Source: Salinicoccus sediminis | Lineage (GTDB): Bacteria > Bacillota > Bacilli > Staphylococcales > Salinicoccaceae | Length of the DNA: 64,000 bases | Reading direction: 5' to 3' | NCBI RefSeq assembly: GCF_000986795.1 | Contig: NZ_LAYZ01000002.1 | Span: 62,001 to 126,000 of the forward strand | In this document: in pieces, positions 56,780 to 64,000 of the stretch | Numbering within the stretch: the stretch's first letter is position 1 | How the letters are laid out: the number at the start of each line of letters is the position of its first letter | Program-made: the position numbers and the translations under genes | The notes under the pieces: generated by a model | What the model was told of the DNA's origin: nothing | The model's database searches: none | What the model saw: the letters and a program-made list of their open reading frames with translations, nothing else

Positions 56780-58738
56780 ATGATGAAGAACAAAGTCGAA
56801 ATCGGGGACATTTACAAAATCAGCTCCGTTTCATCACCGGCAATCGTGCCGGGGACGGGGGCCGTCACCTATCTTGTAACGACGCTTGATGAAGAGAAGA
56901 ACGAATATCGGACGAATCTGTACCGCCATCATAATGGTGAGAACGTGCAGCTTACATACCAGCATGAACGTATTTCCAATGTGAGGCATTCGCCGGACGG
57001 CGCGGGCACTTTATTCATCGCCAAAGCAGAAGAAAAGCAGCAGGTATTCCTGCTCCGGGCCGCAGGCGGGGAACGGGAACAGCTGACCGAAGAGGCGGAT
57101 GGTGTCACGAGCGCTGAATTTTCCAAAGACGGGAAATCGGTCCACTATCATGTCTCGATTGAGAAGGATGCAGAAGACCGGGCAGAAGATAAGAAAGATG
57201 AAAAGGACAGGAAGCCGGAGCCTGTCGTCATCGACCGGATGAAATACAAGGCCGACAGCCTCGGGCTGCTCAAAGAGAAGTACCAGGCTGTCAGAACAAT
57301 CGACATCGCATCACGGGAAGTCACGACACTCCTGTCGGGCGAAGAGAACTTCACGCTTGTGGAGGCAGCCGGTGACGTTATGATCTATACGACTGACCGG
57401 AGCGACGAACCGGACTTCAATTTCAGCCAGAAACTGTATATGAAACAGGGGAAAGAGGTACCGGTGGAGATTGAAAAAGGCGAGGGGATCGTGCTGGATG
57501 CGGCGTTATCACCGGATGGTTCGAATCTCCTCATAACCCATATGGGGCGCGAGTTTGAGAATGCAACGCATGGCGTTATAATGCTGTACGATACAGCGTC
57601 GGGCACGCTGCAGGAGCTCACGGGGCAACTGGACAAGCCGGTCGGCGACTATGCAGCGGCAGACACGCAGCAGTCGGTGGAGATGGTGCCTGCAAAATGG
57701 GTTTCTGATGAACGCTTCGTCTTCGTCGTATCCGAAAACGGCAGTGTGAACCTGTACGGAGGGAACATTGACGGTGAAGTGAAACCGCTGCTCACCGGCA
57801 GGCATCACATCTACGGGATGGATGCAGAGGCTGATCATGCAATGCTAACCATATCAAGGCATGACTCGCCGGGTGAACTCTACAGGTTCGATTACGGCTC
57901 AGGAAACCTTGAAAAACTGACCGGCTTCAATAAGGAATATGAGGAGAATACAGAGCTTGCCGATCCGGAGGATATCCGTTTTGAAAGCGGCGACGGCACT
58001 GAAGTGCATGGCTGGTTCATGAAGCCGGCGAACTTTGATGAAGACGGGAAATACCCTGTCGTCACCAATATTCACGGCGGTCCGCATGCCTTCTACGCCA
58101 ATACCTTCTTTCATGAGATGCAGGTGCTGTCCTCCCTCGGCTACGGAGTGCTTTTTGTGAATCCGCGCGGTTCCCACAGCTACTCGCAGGAGTTCGTGGA
58201 TGCCGTGCGCGGCAACTACGGCGGCATCGACTATGAGGACATCATGGCAGGCGTCGACTGCATCACCGGGAAATACAGCTGGATCGACCGGGAGAACCTC
58301 GGGGTGACGGGCGGCTCGTACGGCGGTTTCATGACCAACTGGATCGTCGGCCATACGGACCGGTTCAAAGCGGCGGTGACACAGCGCAGCATATGCAACT
58401 GGGTGAGCTTCCGGGGTGTCTCCGATATCGGCTACTATTTCAGCGACTGGCAGATCAAGGCCGAGTTCAGTGATATCGATGCGATGTGGCACCATTCACC
58501 GATCAAATATGTGGATGATATCAAGACGCCGCTTCTGATCCTCCACAGTGAACGCGATTTCAGATGCCCGATGGAGCAGGCGGAACAACTGTACATCGCA
58601 CTCAAGTATCAGAAAAAAGAAACACGGTTTGTACGCTTCCCGGATGCAGACCATAATCTGTCAAGGACAGGGAAGCCGAATCTCAGGGTGGAGCGGCTGA
58701 ACCATCTCACGGAATGGTTCAAAGAGTATCTTGACTGA
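56780..58738 (+). CDS. S9-family serine peptidase (acylaminoacyl-peptidase type)
   Basis: Cytoplasmic serine peptidase of 652 residues. The N-terminal 390 residues are a beta-propeller (repeats such as LSPDGSNLLITHMG). The C-terminal alpha/beta-hydrolase domain has the catalytic triad Ser513 (GGSYGGFMTN), Asp593 (HSERDFRCPME) and His625 (DADHNLSRTG). This layout is that of S9C oligopeptidases, which take short, often N-acylated peptides. A lysine/glutamate-rich insert (EDRAEDKKDEKDRKPEP) lies near residue 140. GGGGGG precedes the double ATG. No signal peptide. Confidence 0.93.
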   Translation: MMKNKVEIGDIYKISSVSSPAIVPGTGAVTYLVTTLDEEKNEYRTNLYRHHNGENVQLTYQHERISNVRHSPDGAGTLFIAKAEEKQQVFLLRAAGGEREQLTEEADGVTSAEFSKDGKSVHYHVSIEKDAEDRAEDKKDEKDRKPEPVVIDRMKYKADSLGLLKEKYQAVRTIDIASREVTTLLSGEENFTLVEAAGDVMIYTTDRSDEPDFNFSQKLYMKQGKEVPVEIEKGEGIVLDAALSPDGSNLLITHMGREFENATHGVIMLYDTASGTLQELTGQLDKPVGDYAAADTQQSVEMVPAKWVSDERFVFVVSENGSVNLYGGNIDGEVKPLLTGRHHIYGMDAEADHAMLTISRHDSPGELYRFDYGSGNLEKLTGFNKEYEENTELADPEDIRFESGDGTEVHGWFMKPANFDEDGKYPVVTNIHGGPHAFYANTFFHEMQVLSSLGYGVLFVNPRGSHSYSQEFVDAVRGNYGGIDYEDIMAGVDCITGKYSWIDRENLGVTGGSYGGFMTNWIVGHTDRFKAAVTQRSICNWVSFRGVSDIGYYFSDWQIKAEFSDIDAMWHHSPIKYVDDIKTPLLILHSERDFRCPMEQAEQLYIALKYQKKETRFVRFPDADHNLSRTGKPNLRVERLNHLTEWFKEYLD

Positions 58739-58786
58739 TCCATCTCGGGGATTTCCCGGGAAATAAAGAAGGGATGAGGTGACAGC

Positions 58787-59335
58787 GTGTCTGAAAAAGA
58801 AAAGATGCTGAACGGCGAATATTATGATCCCGGCGACCCGACGCTCAAGCATCTGCGTGAGAATGCAGAAAAGCTGATGGACGAATACAACCGGCCGGAG
58901 GCAAAGAATGAAGCGCAGATCCTGGAAATGCTGATGGGCTACAGGGCGGAAGGCATAAGCATCCGGAAGCCGTTCTATTGCGACTATGGCATCAATATCA
59001 AAGTGGGGCGCAATTTCTATGCCAACTATAATTGTGTGCTGCTTGATGTCGGACCGATCAACATCGGGGATGATGTCTTCCTGGGCCCCGGCGTATCACT
59101 GATCACCGTCAATCATCCGCTGGACCCCAAAGAGCGCAGGGCCGGAAAAGAATATGCCCGAACCATCAATATCGGAGATAATGTATGGCTCGGGGCAGAT
59201 GTGACGGTGAACCCCGGTGTGACCATCGGGGAGAATGCGGTCATCGGTTCCGGTTCGGTGGTTGTGAAGGATATTCCCGCCAATATGGTGGCGGCCGGCA
59301 ATCCGTGCCGTCCTATAAAAAGTGTGGAAACGTAA
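58787..59335 (+). CDS. Sugar O-acetyltransferase, Maa/LacA family
   Basis: Acetyl-CoA-dependent transferase of 182 residues. The N-terminal Mac domain (EKMLNGEYYDPGDPTL) is followed by a left-handed beta-helix of hexapeptide repeats; the catalytic His lies in SLITVNHPLDPKER, and WLGADVTVNPGVTIG is typical. The start is GTG 58787 behind GAGGTGAC. Members acetylate maltose, galactosides or Nod factors with broad specificity, often as a detoxifying step. It stands between the S9 peptidase and a bidirectional terminator. Confidence 0.9.
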   Translation: MSEKEKMLNGEYYDPGDPTLKHLRENAEKLMDEYNRPEAKNEAQILEMLMGYRAEGISIRKPFYCDYGINIKVGRNFYANYNCVLLDVGPINIGDDVFLGPGVSLITVNHPLDPKERRAGKEYARTINIGDNVWLGADVTVNPGVTIGENAVIGSGSVVVKDIPANMVAAGNPCRPIKSVET

Positions 59336-59366
59336 AAATGCCGGGGCGGGAGCCCCGGCATTTTTC
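59336..59366. terminator. Bidirectional terminator between maa and the Yip1-like gene
   Basis: 12-bp stem AAATGCCGGGGC / GCCCCGGCATTT, GGGA loop, T-runs on both strands. Confidence 0.9.
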
Positions 59367-59970
59367 ATGCCACCCACATACTCAGCGTATCCACTGCGCC
59401 CCACAGTCTGAACAGAAGGTAGGAGATCAGGTGGATCCCGGCGATGTACATCATGAACGGCCAGAAGATATCGATCGGCCGCTCCTTCACTGCCAGGTAG
59501 AACAGATACCCCGGGTAGAGGTTCAGGACCGTGAAGATGGCAACTAAGGAAGCGCCGAATACTATGAAGACGGTGTGGCCCCCCATCCCGAAGAAATGAT
59601 ACAGCCCGAGTACGGCGGAGAAAAGGATGAGACTTGCGAAAAATACTGCTGTGGTGACGATTGCGTAATACGACAGCAGCACAGGGATCCTCATCCGTTC
59701 CCGTTTGAACCAGAGTATCATCAGATAAAGGAAAGCGATGTTCAGGATGATGTACAGTAGGAGTATCGCAATCCGGAGAGAAAAGATTTCAAACCCGGGC
59801 GTGAACGGCTGATAGTCATCGGCGAAGAGGTCCATCCCGATGATATGGCCGAACACACCTGATATGAGGGTATAGAGGATTAGAAGTGATATCGTGATGA
59901 AAGGCGGGATTTCCAGGCTTTTACTCAGATTTATGTGGATATCTTTCAGATAGGCGATCAATTTGGACAT
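59365..59970 (-). CDS. Yip1-domain-like membrane protein
   Basis: Membrane protein of 201 residues with five or six hydrophobic segments, organised like YIP1-family proteins (TISLLILYTLISGVFGHII, then IAILLLYIILNIAFLYLMIL and others). I rate the family assignment as tentative. The start is ATG 59970, with GGAGG 8 bases upstream, not the more distant frame opening. It is transcribed divergently from the M24 peptidase gene and ends at the shared terminator. Confidence 0.65.
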   Translation of the reverse strand: MSKLIAYLKDIHINLSKSLEIPPFITISLLILYTLISGVFGHIIGMDLFADDYQPFTPGFEIFSLRIAILLLYIILNIAFLYLMILWFKRERMRIPVLLSYYAIVTTAVFFASLILFSAVLGLYHFFGMGGHTVFIVFGASLVAIFTVLNLYPGYLFYLAVKERPIDIFWPFMMYIAGIHLISYLLFRLWGAVDTLSMWVA

Positions 59971-60062
59971 GGACAGGCCTCCGTGTTTCATTAGTGACAT
60001 ATTAGCACAAGTTCCTGTAAATTAATAACGATGGAATCTATGGTATATTGGGATAAAGACCA

Positions 60063-61187
60063 ATGAAAGGGATGGTTACCATTACTGAAAAATATGTAAA
60101 AAGAGTGGAAAAACTGGCAGAATCACTCGATGTGGATGCGGTTGTGATCACCGATCCGGTGAATGTCTTCTACTTCACCGGATGTTTCATAGAGCCGCAT
60201 GAAAGGCTGCTTGCGCTTCTCATTGATGTAAAGACGAAAGACACTGCGTTGATGTATCCGGCGCTGGACCAGGAAATCGTGAATAGCCAGGCGACCGTGA
60301 CGAATCATCTTCCGCACAATGACGGAGAGGATCCGTTTGACAGGCTGTTCGAGCACCTGGACCAGGCACAGGCGGGAACAATCGGCATCGAAGGCGCGCA
60401 CATGATATATGACCGCTACCAGCGTCTGCTCGATAACTATACGGCAGACCAGATCCGTTCGGTGGACAAGGAGATCAATGCGCTGCGCGGCAGAAAAGAT
60501 GAAGCGGATAAAGAAAAGTTGCAGGAAGCGGTGGATATCACTGAAAAAGCACTCGCCGACCTTGTGAATGGACCGGTATCCGGCAAGAGTGAGAAAGAGA
60601 TTGCGGACTTCCTTCTGCAGAAGGTGAAGGAATACGGCGCAACCGGCGTGTCATTCGGGCCGCTGGTGCTGGCAGGGGAAAATGCGGCACTGCCGCACGG
60701 CAGATCCGGCGACACGGTGGTGGAGCCGGGAGATTTCCTGCTCATCGACTTCGGTGTCGTGACCAAAGACCGTTATGTATCCGACATGACCCGCACCTTC
60801 ATCATCGGGGAGCCGACCGAAGAACAGGCGGCCATATACAACGCAGTGCTGAAAGCGAACAAGGCCGGCATCAGCCAGTCGCGTCTTGGCGAGCAGATGA
60901 ACACACTCGACAAAGTGGCGCGGGATGAAATCCAAAACGACGGGTACGGGGAGTATTTCACCCACCGCATCGGTCACGGCCTCGGTATTGGGCTGCATGA
61001 ACAGCCGTCGCTTGATTCACAGAATACGGACAAACTGCAAAAAGGCCATGTCATCACCATCGAACCGGGCGTATACAAAGCCGGGTTCGGCGGCGTGCGA
61101 ATCGAGGACATGCTGTACATCGATGATGAGACAGAGGTCCTCACATCATTCCCGAAAGACATTGAAAGCATAACGATAGAAGTATAG
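60063..61187 (+). CDS. M24-family aminopeptidase (Xaa-Pro dipeptidase type)
   Basis: Dinuclear-metal peptidase of 374 residues. The N-terminal creatinase-like domain (to about 140) is followed by the pita-bread domain with all five metal ligands in context: LLIDFGV, VSDMTRTF, HRIGHGLGIGLHE, TIEPGVY and RIEDMLY. PepQ/YqhT-type Xaa-Pro dipeptidase is the best fit. The start is uncertain: ATG 60063 has little Shine-Dalgarno support, while AAAGGGATGG lies just after it, so translation may begin a few codons later. Confidence 0.9.
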   Translation: MKGMVTITEKYVKRVEKLAESLDVDAVVITDPVNVFYFTGCFIEPHERLLALLIDVKTKDTALMYPALDQEIVNSQATVTNHLPHNDGEDPFDRLFEHLDQAQAGTIGIEGAHMIYDRYQRLLDNYTADQIRSVDKEINALRGRKDEADKEKLQEAVDITEKALADLVNGPVSGKSEKEIADFLLQKVKEYGATGVSFGPLVLAGENAALPHGRSGDTVVEPGDFLLIDFGVVTKDRYVSDMTRTFIIGEPTEEQAAIYNAVLKANKAGISQSRLGEQMNTLDKVARDEIQNDGYGEYFTHRIGHGLGIGLHEQPSLDSQNTDKLQKGHVITIEPGVYKAGFGGVRIEDMLYIDDETEVLTSFPKDIESITIEV

Positions 61188-61232
61188 AAAAGAGGCAGTC
61201 CTTATCTGGCAGGGACTGCCTCTTTTCTGTCT
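61186..61232. terminator. Bidirectional terminator after the M24 peptidase gene
   Basis: 16-bp stem from AGAAAAGAGGCAGTCC (61186-61201) to its complement ending TCTTTTCT (61228); it also serves the convergent minus-strand gene. Confidence 0.85.
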
Positions 61233-61249
61233 CCCCGTACCTGTGGGGT

Positions 61250-62152
61250 TCAATTCTCTTTAATTCCTTCAAATGCCCGTTCCAACTCTGCAATATCAAA
61301 TTTCTTCATCCTGAGAAATGCAGCAGTCAACCTTTCGATTTGTTCAGGTGTACCATGTTCTGCCATATCGTCCATAACTTTCGGCAGAATCTGCCAGGAG
61401 ACCCCGTATCTGTCTTTGATCCAGCCGCATTCTTCTGCTTCGGGCACAGCGGACAGCTTTTCCCAGTAATAATCAATTTCATCCTGGTTTTCTGCATTTA
61501 TCATCAGAGAGATACCTTCATTGAAATTGAAATCATGCTGTTCTGCACTATCCATTATGGAAAAGTGCTGGTTCTCGAGTTCGAATTCGCCGTGCATTAC
61601 ATGTGATGGGAGGTTTGGCTCCATCCCATCCGGATAGTTGTAGACTCCATCCGTTTTTGAACCTTTAAAAATATTCGTGTAAAATTCCAGTGCTTCCCCG
61701 GCTTTACCCAGATTGTCATTAATGAACATGAAAGTAGGGATCATTCTTCCCGCTTGCGCCTCATCCGTCATTAAAAACTGCCATGAAACCCCATATTTAT
61801 CCTGCACCCATCCGTATTTTTCACTGAACGGATAGGATTGAAACGGCATGAGTGCTTTTCCGTCTTCCAAAAGCTTCTCCCAGACGGCTTCCATCTGTTC
61901 CAGTTCAATGGGGGCATATGTCACCAGGAATGAAATGGCGGGGTTCTTGGTAAAATACGGGCCTGCGTTTATGCCCATGAAACGGTAGCCCATCAGTTCA
62001 AACGTTATCTGCTCAGCATCTCCGGAGGGTGTATCCGGAAATACACAAGTATGGATATGTTTGGACTCCGGGAAAACCTCCGTATAAAATGCCATTGCCT
62101 CTTCTGCTTCATCATCAAACCATAAATGAGGGACGATTCTTTGATAGTTCAT
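61250..62152 (-). CDS. Double-domain PhnB/glyoxalase-like (VOC) protein
   Basis: Protein of 300 residues built from two similar PhnB-type domains of about 140 residues (IVPHLWFDDEAEEAMAFYTEVF at the start, here split as IVPHLWFDDE and AMAFYTEVF, and IPTFMFINDN/ALEFYTNIF in the second). DKYGVSWQF and DRYGVSWQI end the two domains. The family is annotated as 3-demethylubiquinone-methyltransferase-like, but it has no known enzyme function in Bacillota, which lack ubiquinone. AAGGAGG precedes the ATG. The gene is more A+T-rich than its neighbours. Confidence 0.85.
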   Translation of the reverse strand: MNYQRIVPHLWFDDEAEEAMAFYTEVFPESKHIHTCVFPDTPSGDAEQITFELMGYRFMGINAGPYFTKNPAISFLVTYAPIELEQMEAVWEKLLEDGKALMPFQSYPFSEKYGWVQDKYGVSWQFLMTDEAQAGRMIPTFMFINDNLGKAGEALEFYTNIFKGSKTDGVYNYPDGMEPNLPSHVMHGEFELENQHFSIMDSAEQHDFNFNEGISLMINAENQDEIDYYWEKLSAVPEAEECGWIKDRYGVSWQILPKVMDDMAEHGTPEQIERLTAAFLRMKKFDIAELERAFEGIKEN

Positions 62153-62313
62153 CAGTATTTCCTCCTTGCCAATGAATTTTTACGGTGTTGACTGCTAAAA
62201 ACATGAACATGGCTTCAAAGTCTGCAATTTTCACTATCAGGTGCTTAATGTCCACTTCGTTATATTACATTTTACACTATGGTGAAAGGAGATTCTTCTT
62301 GTATGGAGAACTG

Positions 62314-63195
62314 TTATGCTTCAGCGCCTGCTCTTTTTCTCCACGGTCGCACTACAAGGAGCACGATGCCCATTAGCAGCATGAGGAGCCCCGTCCATGA
62401 CCAGCTATCGAGTATTTCCCCGACGAGAAAAACCCCGAGGAGGGAGGCTGTCAAGGGTTCTGCCAGGGACAGGGTGACAGCCGTCGAGGACTTGACGTTT
62501 CTGAGTCCGACGGCGAAGAGGTAATAGGCGAGCCCTGTGGCGAGTACACCGATATGCATGGCGGCAAGGAAGCCTTCCGTTTCAAGCAGCCATGAGCTGT
62601 CGTATATAAGTATGAAAGGGGACAGCATGATGGCGCTGGTCATGAATATGATTGCGGCGCTGGCGATCGGATGATGGTTTTTCACGAGTCCGGAGTTCAG
62701 GATTGTGAATGAGGCGAATGAAACCCCGGCGCCGAGTGCCGACAGTATGCCGAGCGGATCGACGGTGACGGCACTGCTGTTGAACATGAGTATGATGCAG
62801 CCTGTCACAGCAAGGAAGGTGGAGAGCCACCAGACACCGGCCGGCCGGGTCTTGAAGACCACCCATTCAATCATGCCGGAGAATACAGGTGCACTGCCGA
62901 TCGCCGTCACTGTGCCGACCGCGACTCCCGTCAGACTGACTGCGATGAAGAAGAACGGCTGGAACAGCGCCATGGAAAGGGCGGCCAGGAGCACGCTTTT
63001 CAGAGGCCAGCCTTTCAAAGTCATCTTACCCATCAGAATGGCGACTGCCATCAGGACCAGGCCGCCGACGAGAAGACGCATCGCGCCGATGGATATGCTG
63101 TCCGCGCCTGCCGGTGCAAATGTCTTCGCTGTGCCGACCGTCCCCCAGAGCACCGCAGCGCTCAGAATCATAAATGGTGCCAAACCCGCTCTCAC
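62314..63195 (-). CDS. EamA/DMT-family transporter
   Basis: Membrane protein of 293 residues with ten hydrophobic segments in two EamA repeats (ILSAAVLWGTVGTAKTFAP begins repeat 1, ALGAGVSFASFTILNSGLV begins repeat 2), a probable metabolite exporter. GTG 63195 is preferred because GGGGGTG lies 7 bases upstream; the frame is open for another 100 codons, but that extension is hydrophilic and lacks start signals. The C-terminus is basic. Substrate unknown. It is divergent from the ZIP transporter, with a dyad between them. Confidence 0.85.
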   Translation of the reverse strand: MRAGLAPFMILSAAVLWGTVGTAKTFAPAGADSISIGAMRLLVGGLVLMAVAILMGKMTLKGWPLKSVLLAALSMALFQPFFFIAVSLTGVAVGTVTAIGSAPVFSGMIEWVVFKTRPAGVWWLSTFLAVTGCIILMFNSSAVTVDPLGILSALGAGVSFASFTILNSGLVKNHHPIASAAIIFMTSAIMLSPFILIYDSSWLLETEGFLAAMHIGVLATGLAYYLFAVGLRNVKSSTAVTLSLAEPLTASLLGVFLVGEILDSWSWTGLLMLLMGIVLLVVRPWRKRAGAEA

Positions 63196-63229
63196 GTACA
63201 AACACCCCCGTGGTCTATCTGTATAATTC

Positions 63230-63245
63230 ATATTATAGATAATAT
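63230..63245. promoter_or_regulatory. Perfect dyad between the EamA and ZIP genes
   Basis: ATATTAT (63230-63236), AG, ATAATAT (63239-63245). On the minus strand it contains TATAAT, a likely -10 box of the EamA gene, so it may be an operator, or only an A+T-rich promoter. Confidence 0.4.
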
Positions 63246-63304
63246 ACGCCATTATGGAGTATAATTTCCATATGAATGAATTGAGAAATGAAAGGAACAT
63301 ATGA

Positions 63305-64000
63305 ATGGTTGAAATATTTATGGCGCTTGAGCCCTGGCAGCAGGCACTCACTGCGACATTGTTCACCTGGTGTATGACAGGTCTGGGCGCAGCTTTCGTC
63401 TTTCTGACGAGGGAGGTCAACGAACGCTTTTTGGATATCATGCTCGGTTTTGCCGGTGGGGTTATGATTGCGGCGAGCTTCTGGTCGCTGCTGTCGCCGG
63501 CCATTGAAAACAGTCAGGGACACTTCATCGGAGAATGGTTCCCGGCTGCCGTGGGTTTCCTCCTGGGCGGATTTTTCATCTATGGATTTGATAAAATGAT
63601 CCCCCATACACACAGGAACGCACCGGATGACCGGATGGAAGGGATAGGAGCGGGGAACCGGCGGCGGAGTACACTACTTGTCTTCTCGCTGACCCTCCAC
63701 AACATTCCGGAAGGCATGGCGATCGGCATCGCATTCGGGGCAATCGCCTCGAATGCAGATCCTGCAACGCTTGCCGCCGGTGCAGCGACACTGGCACTCG
63801 GTATCGGCATCCAGAATATCCCGGAAGGCATGGCTGTATCCATGCCGCTCAGAGGGGACGGCATGTCACGGACGAAAAGCTTCTTCTTTGGCTGGATGTC
63901 GGCAATCGTAGAACCGATGGCGGCAATGGTGGGTGTGCTTGCCATATCACTCATGTCCCCGGTTCTTCCGTATGCGCTCAGTCTCGCAGCCGGCGCGATG
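63305..64000 (+). CDS. ZIP-family metal transporter, N-terminal part
   Basis: Frame open from ATG 63305 to the window edge, 232 codons without stop. The ZIP metal motifs HNIPEGMAIGIAFG (helix 4) and QNIPEGMAVSMPLR (helix 5) are present, with an EP pair in helix 6 (AIVEPMAAMVG) and five or more hydrophobic segments. This matches the GufA/ZupT-like branch for zinc, iron or other divalent metals. A short charged loop lies between helices 3 and 4 (HTHRNAPDDRMEG), but it is not histidine-rich. AAAGGAAC precedes the start. The C-terminus lies outside the window. Confidence 0.9.
   Translation, partial: MVEIFMALEPWQQALTATLFTWCMTGLGAAFVFLTREVNERFLDIMLGFAGGVMIAASFWSLLSPAIENSQGHFIGEWFPAAVGFLLGGFFIYGFDKMIPHTHRNAPDDRMEGIGAGNRRRSTLLVFSLTLHNIPEGMAIGIAFGAIASNADPATLAAGAATLALGIGIQNIPEGMAVSMPLRGDGMSRTKSFFFGWMSAIVEPMAAMVGVLAISLMSPVLPYALSLAAGAM

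Noticed and set aside
63196-63504. Long N-terminal extension of the EamA transporter
   Set aside because: The extra 100 codons are basic and hydrophilic, overlap the divergent promoter region and the start of the ZIP gene, and have no ribosome site.

Overview
The window is a contiguous piece of a Bacillota chromosome, most likely a moderately GC-rich member of the Staphylococcaceae/Salinicoccaceae (Salinicoccus-like). The reasons are the gene order (radA, yacL, gltX, cysE, cysS, mrnC, rlmB, rae1, sigH, rpmG, secE, nusG, rplKAJL, rsmC, rpoBC, rpsLG, fusA, tuf, then an M20 amidohydrolase, kbl, an SDR threonine dehydrogenase, HAD, tadA), strong Shine-Dalgarno sites, TTG/GTG starts on rpoC and sigH, bacillithiol and coproporphyrin-route genes, and a base composition that looks near 50% GC. 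The genus is an inference; no 16S gene is present.

Layout. 1-1.8 kb: end of a galactitol-type PTS operon. 1.9-2.5 kb: a Pcm-type methyltransferase. 2.7-12.4 kb: one long housekeeping run with many short overlaps (radA, yacL, ispD, ispF, gltX; then a T-box-controlled cysE-cysS-mrnC-rlmB-rae1 run; sigH). 12.4-28.6 kb: transcription and translation core (rpmG-secE-nusG, rplKA, rplJL, rsmC, rpoBC, rpsLG-fusA-tuf), with recognisable promoters, an L10 leader, L1-type leaders and terminators. 28.7-32.2 kb: three overlapping M20 amidohydrolases on the minus strand. 32.4-36.7 kb: threonine catabolism (kbl, tdh), a HAD phosphatase, tadA, a Cof phosphatase. 36.8-39.7 kb: an A+T-rich divergent MFS exporter / XRE-TPR regulator pair with twin 17-bp operators, bounded by 66-bp direct repeats. 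39.8-43.3 kb: doxX, folE2, bshB2-yojF, pdxK. 43.4-47.3 kb: ung, small conserved genes, and a GntR-ABC efflux operon. 47.2-50 kb: a 29-codon mini-gene, hemQ, pta, lipL. 50-50.6 kb: a tandem array of dyad repeats, then a sigma-B-type promoter and an acidic disordered protein. 50.7-54.8 kb: an HD hydrolase, ywhD, ywiB, argS. 54.9-64 kb: a metallophore/cobalamin-type uptake pair, S9 peptidase, acetyltransferase, membrane protein, M24 peptidase, PhnB-like protein, EamA exporter and the start of a ZIP metal transporter.

How they fit together. Most of the window is conserved core machinery. ispD and ispF indicate the MEP isoprenoid route, and the position after lipL where Staphylococcus aureus carries the mevalonate kinase operon has no such genes here. 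The parts that look least like a textbook Bacillales chromosome are the direct-repeat-bounded regulator/exporter cassette, the dyad-repeat array, promoters that overlap hairpins in the ribosomal and RNA polymerase region, a possible second L1 site in front of rplA, and the tandem amidohydrolase triplication.
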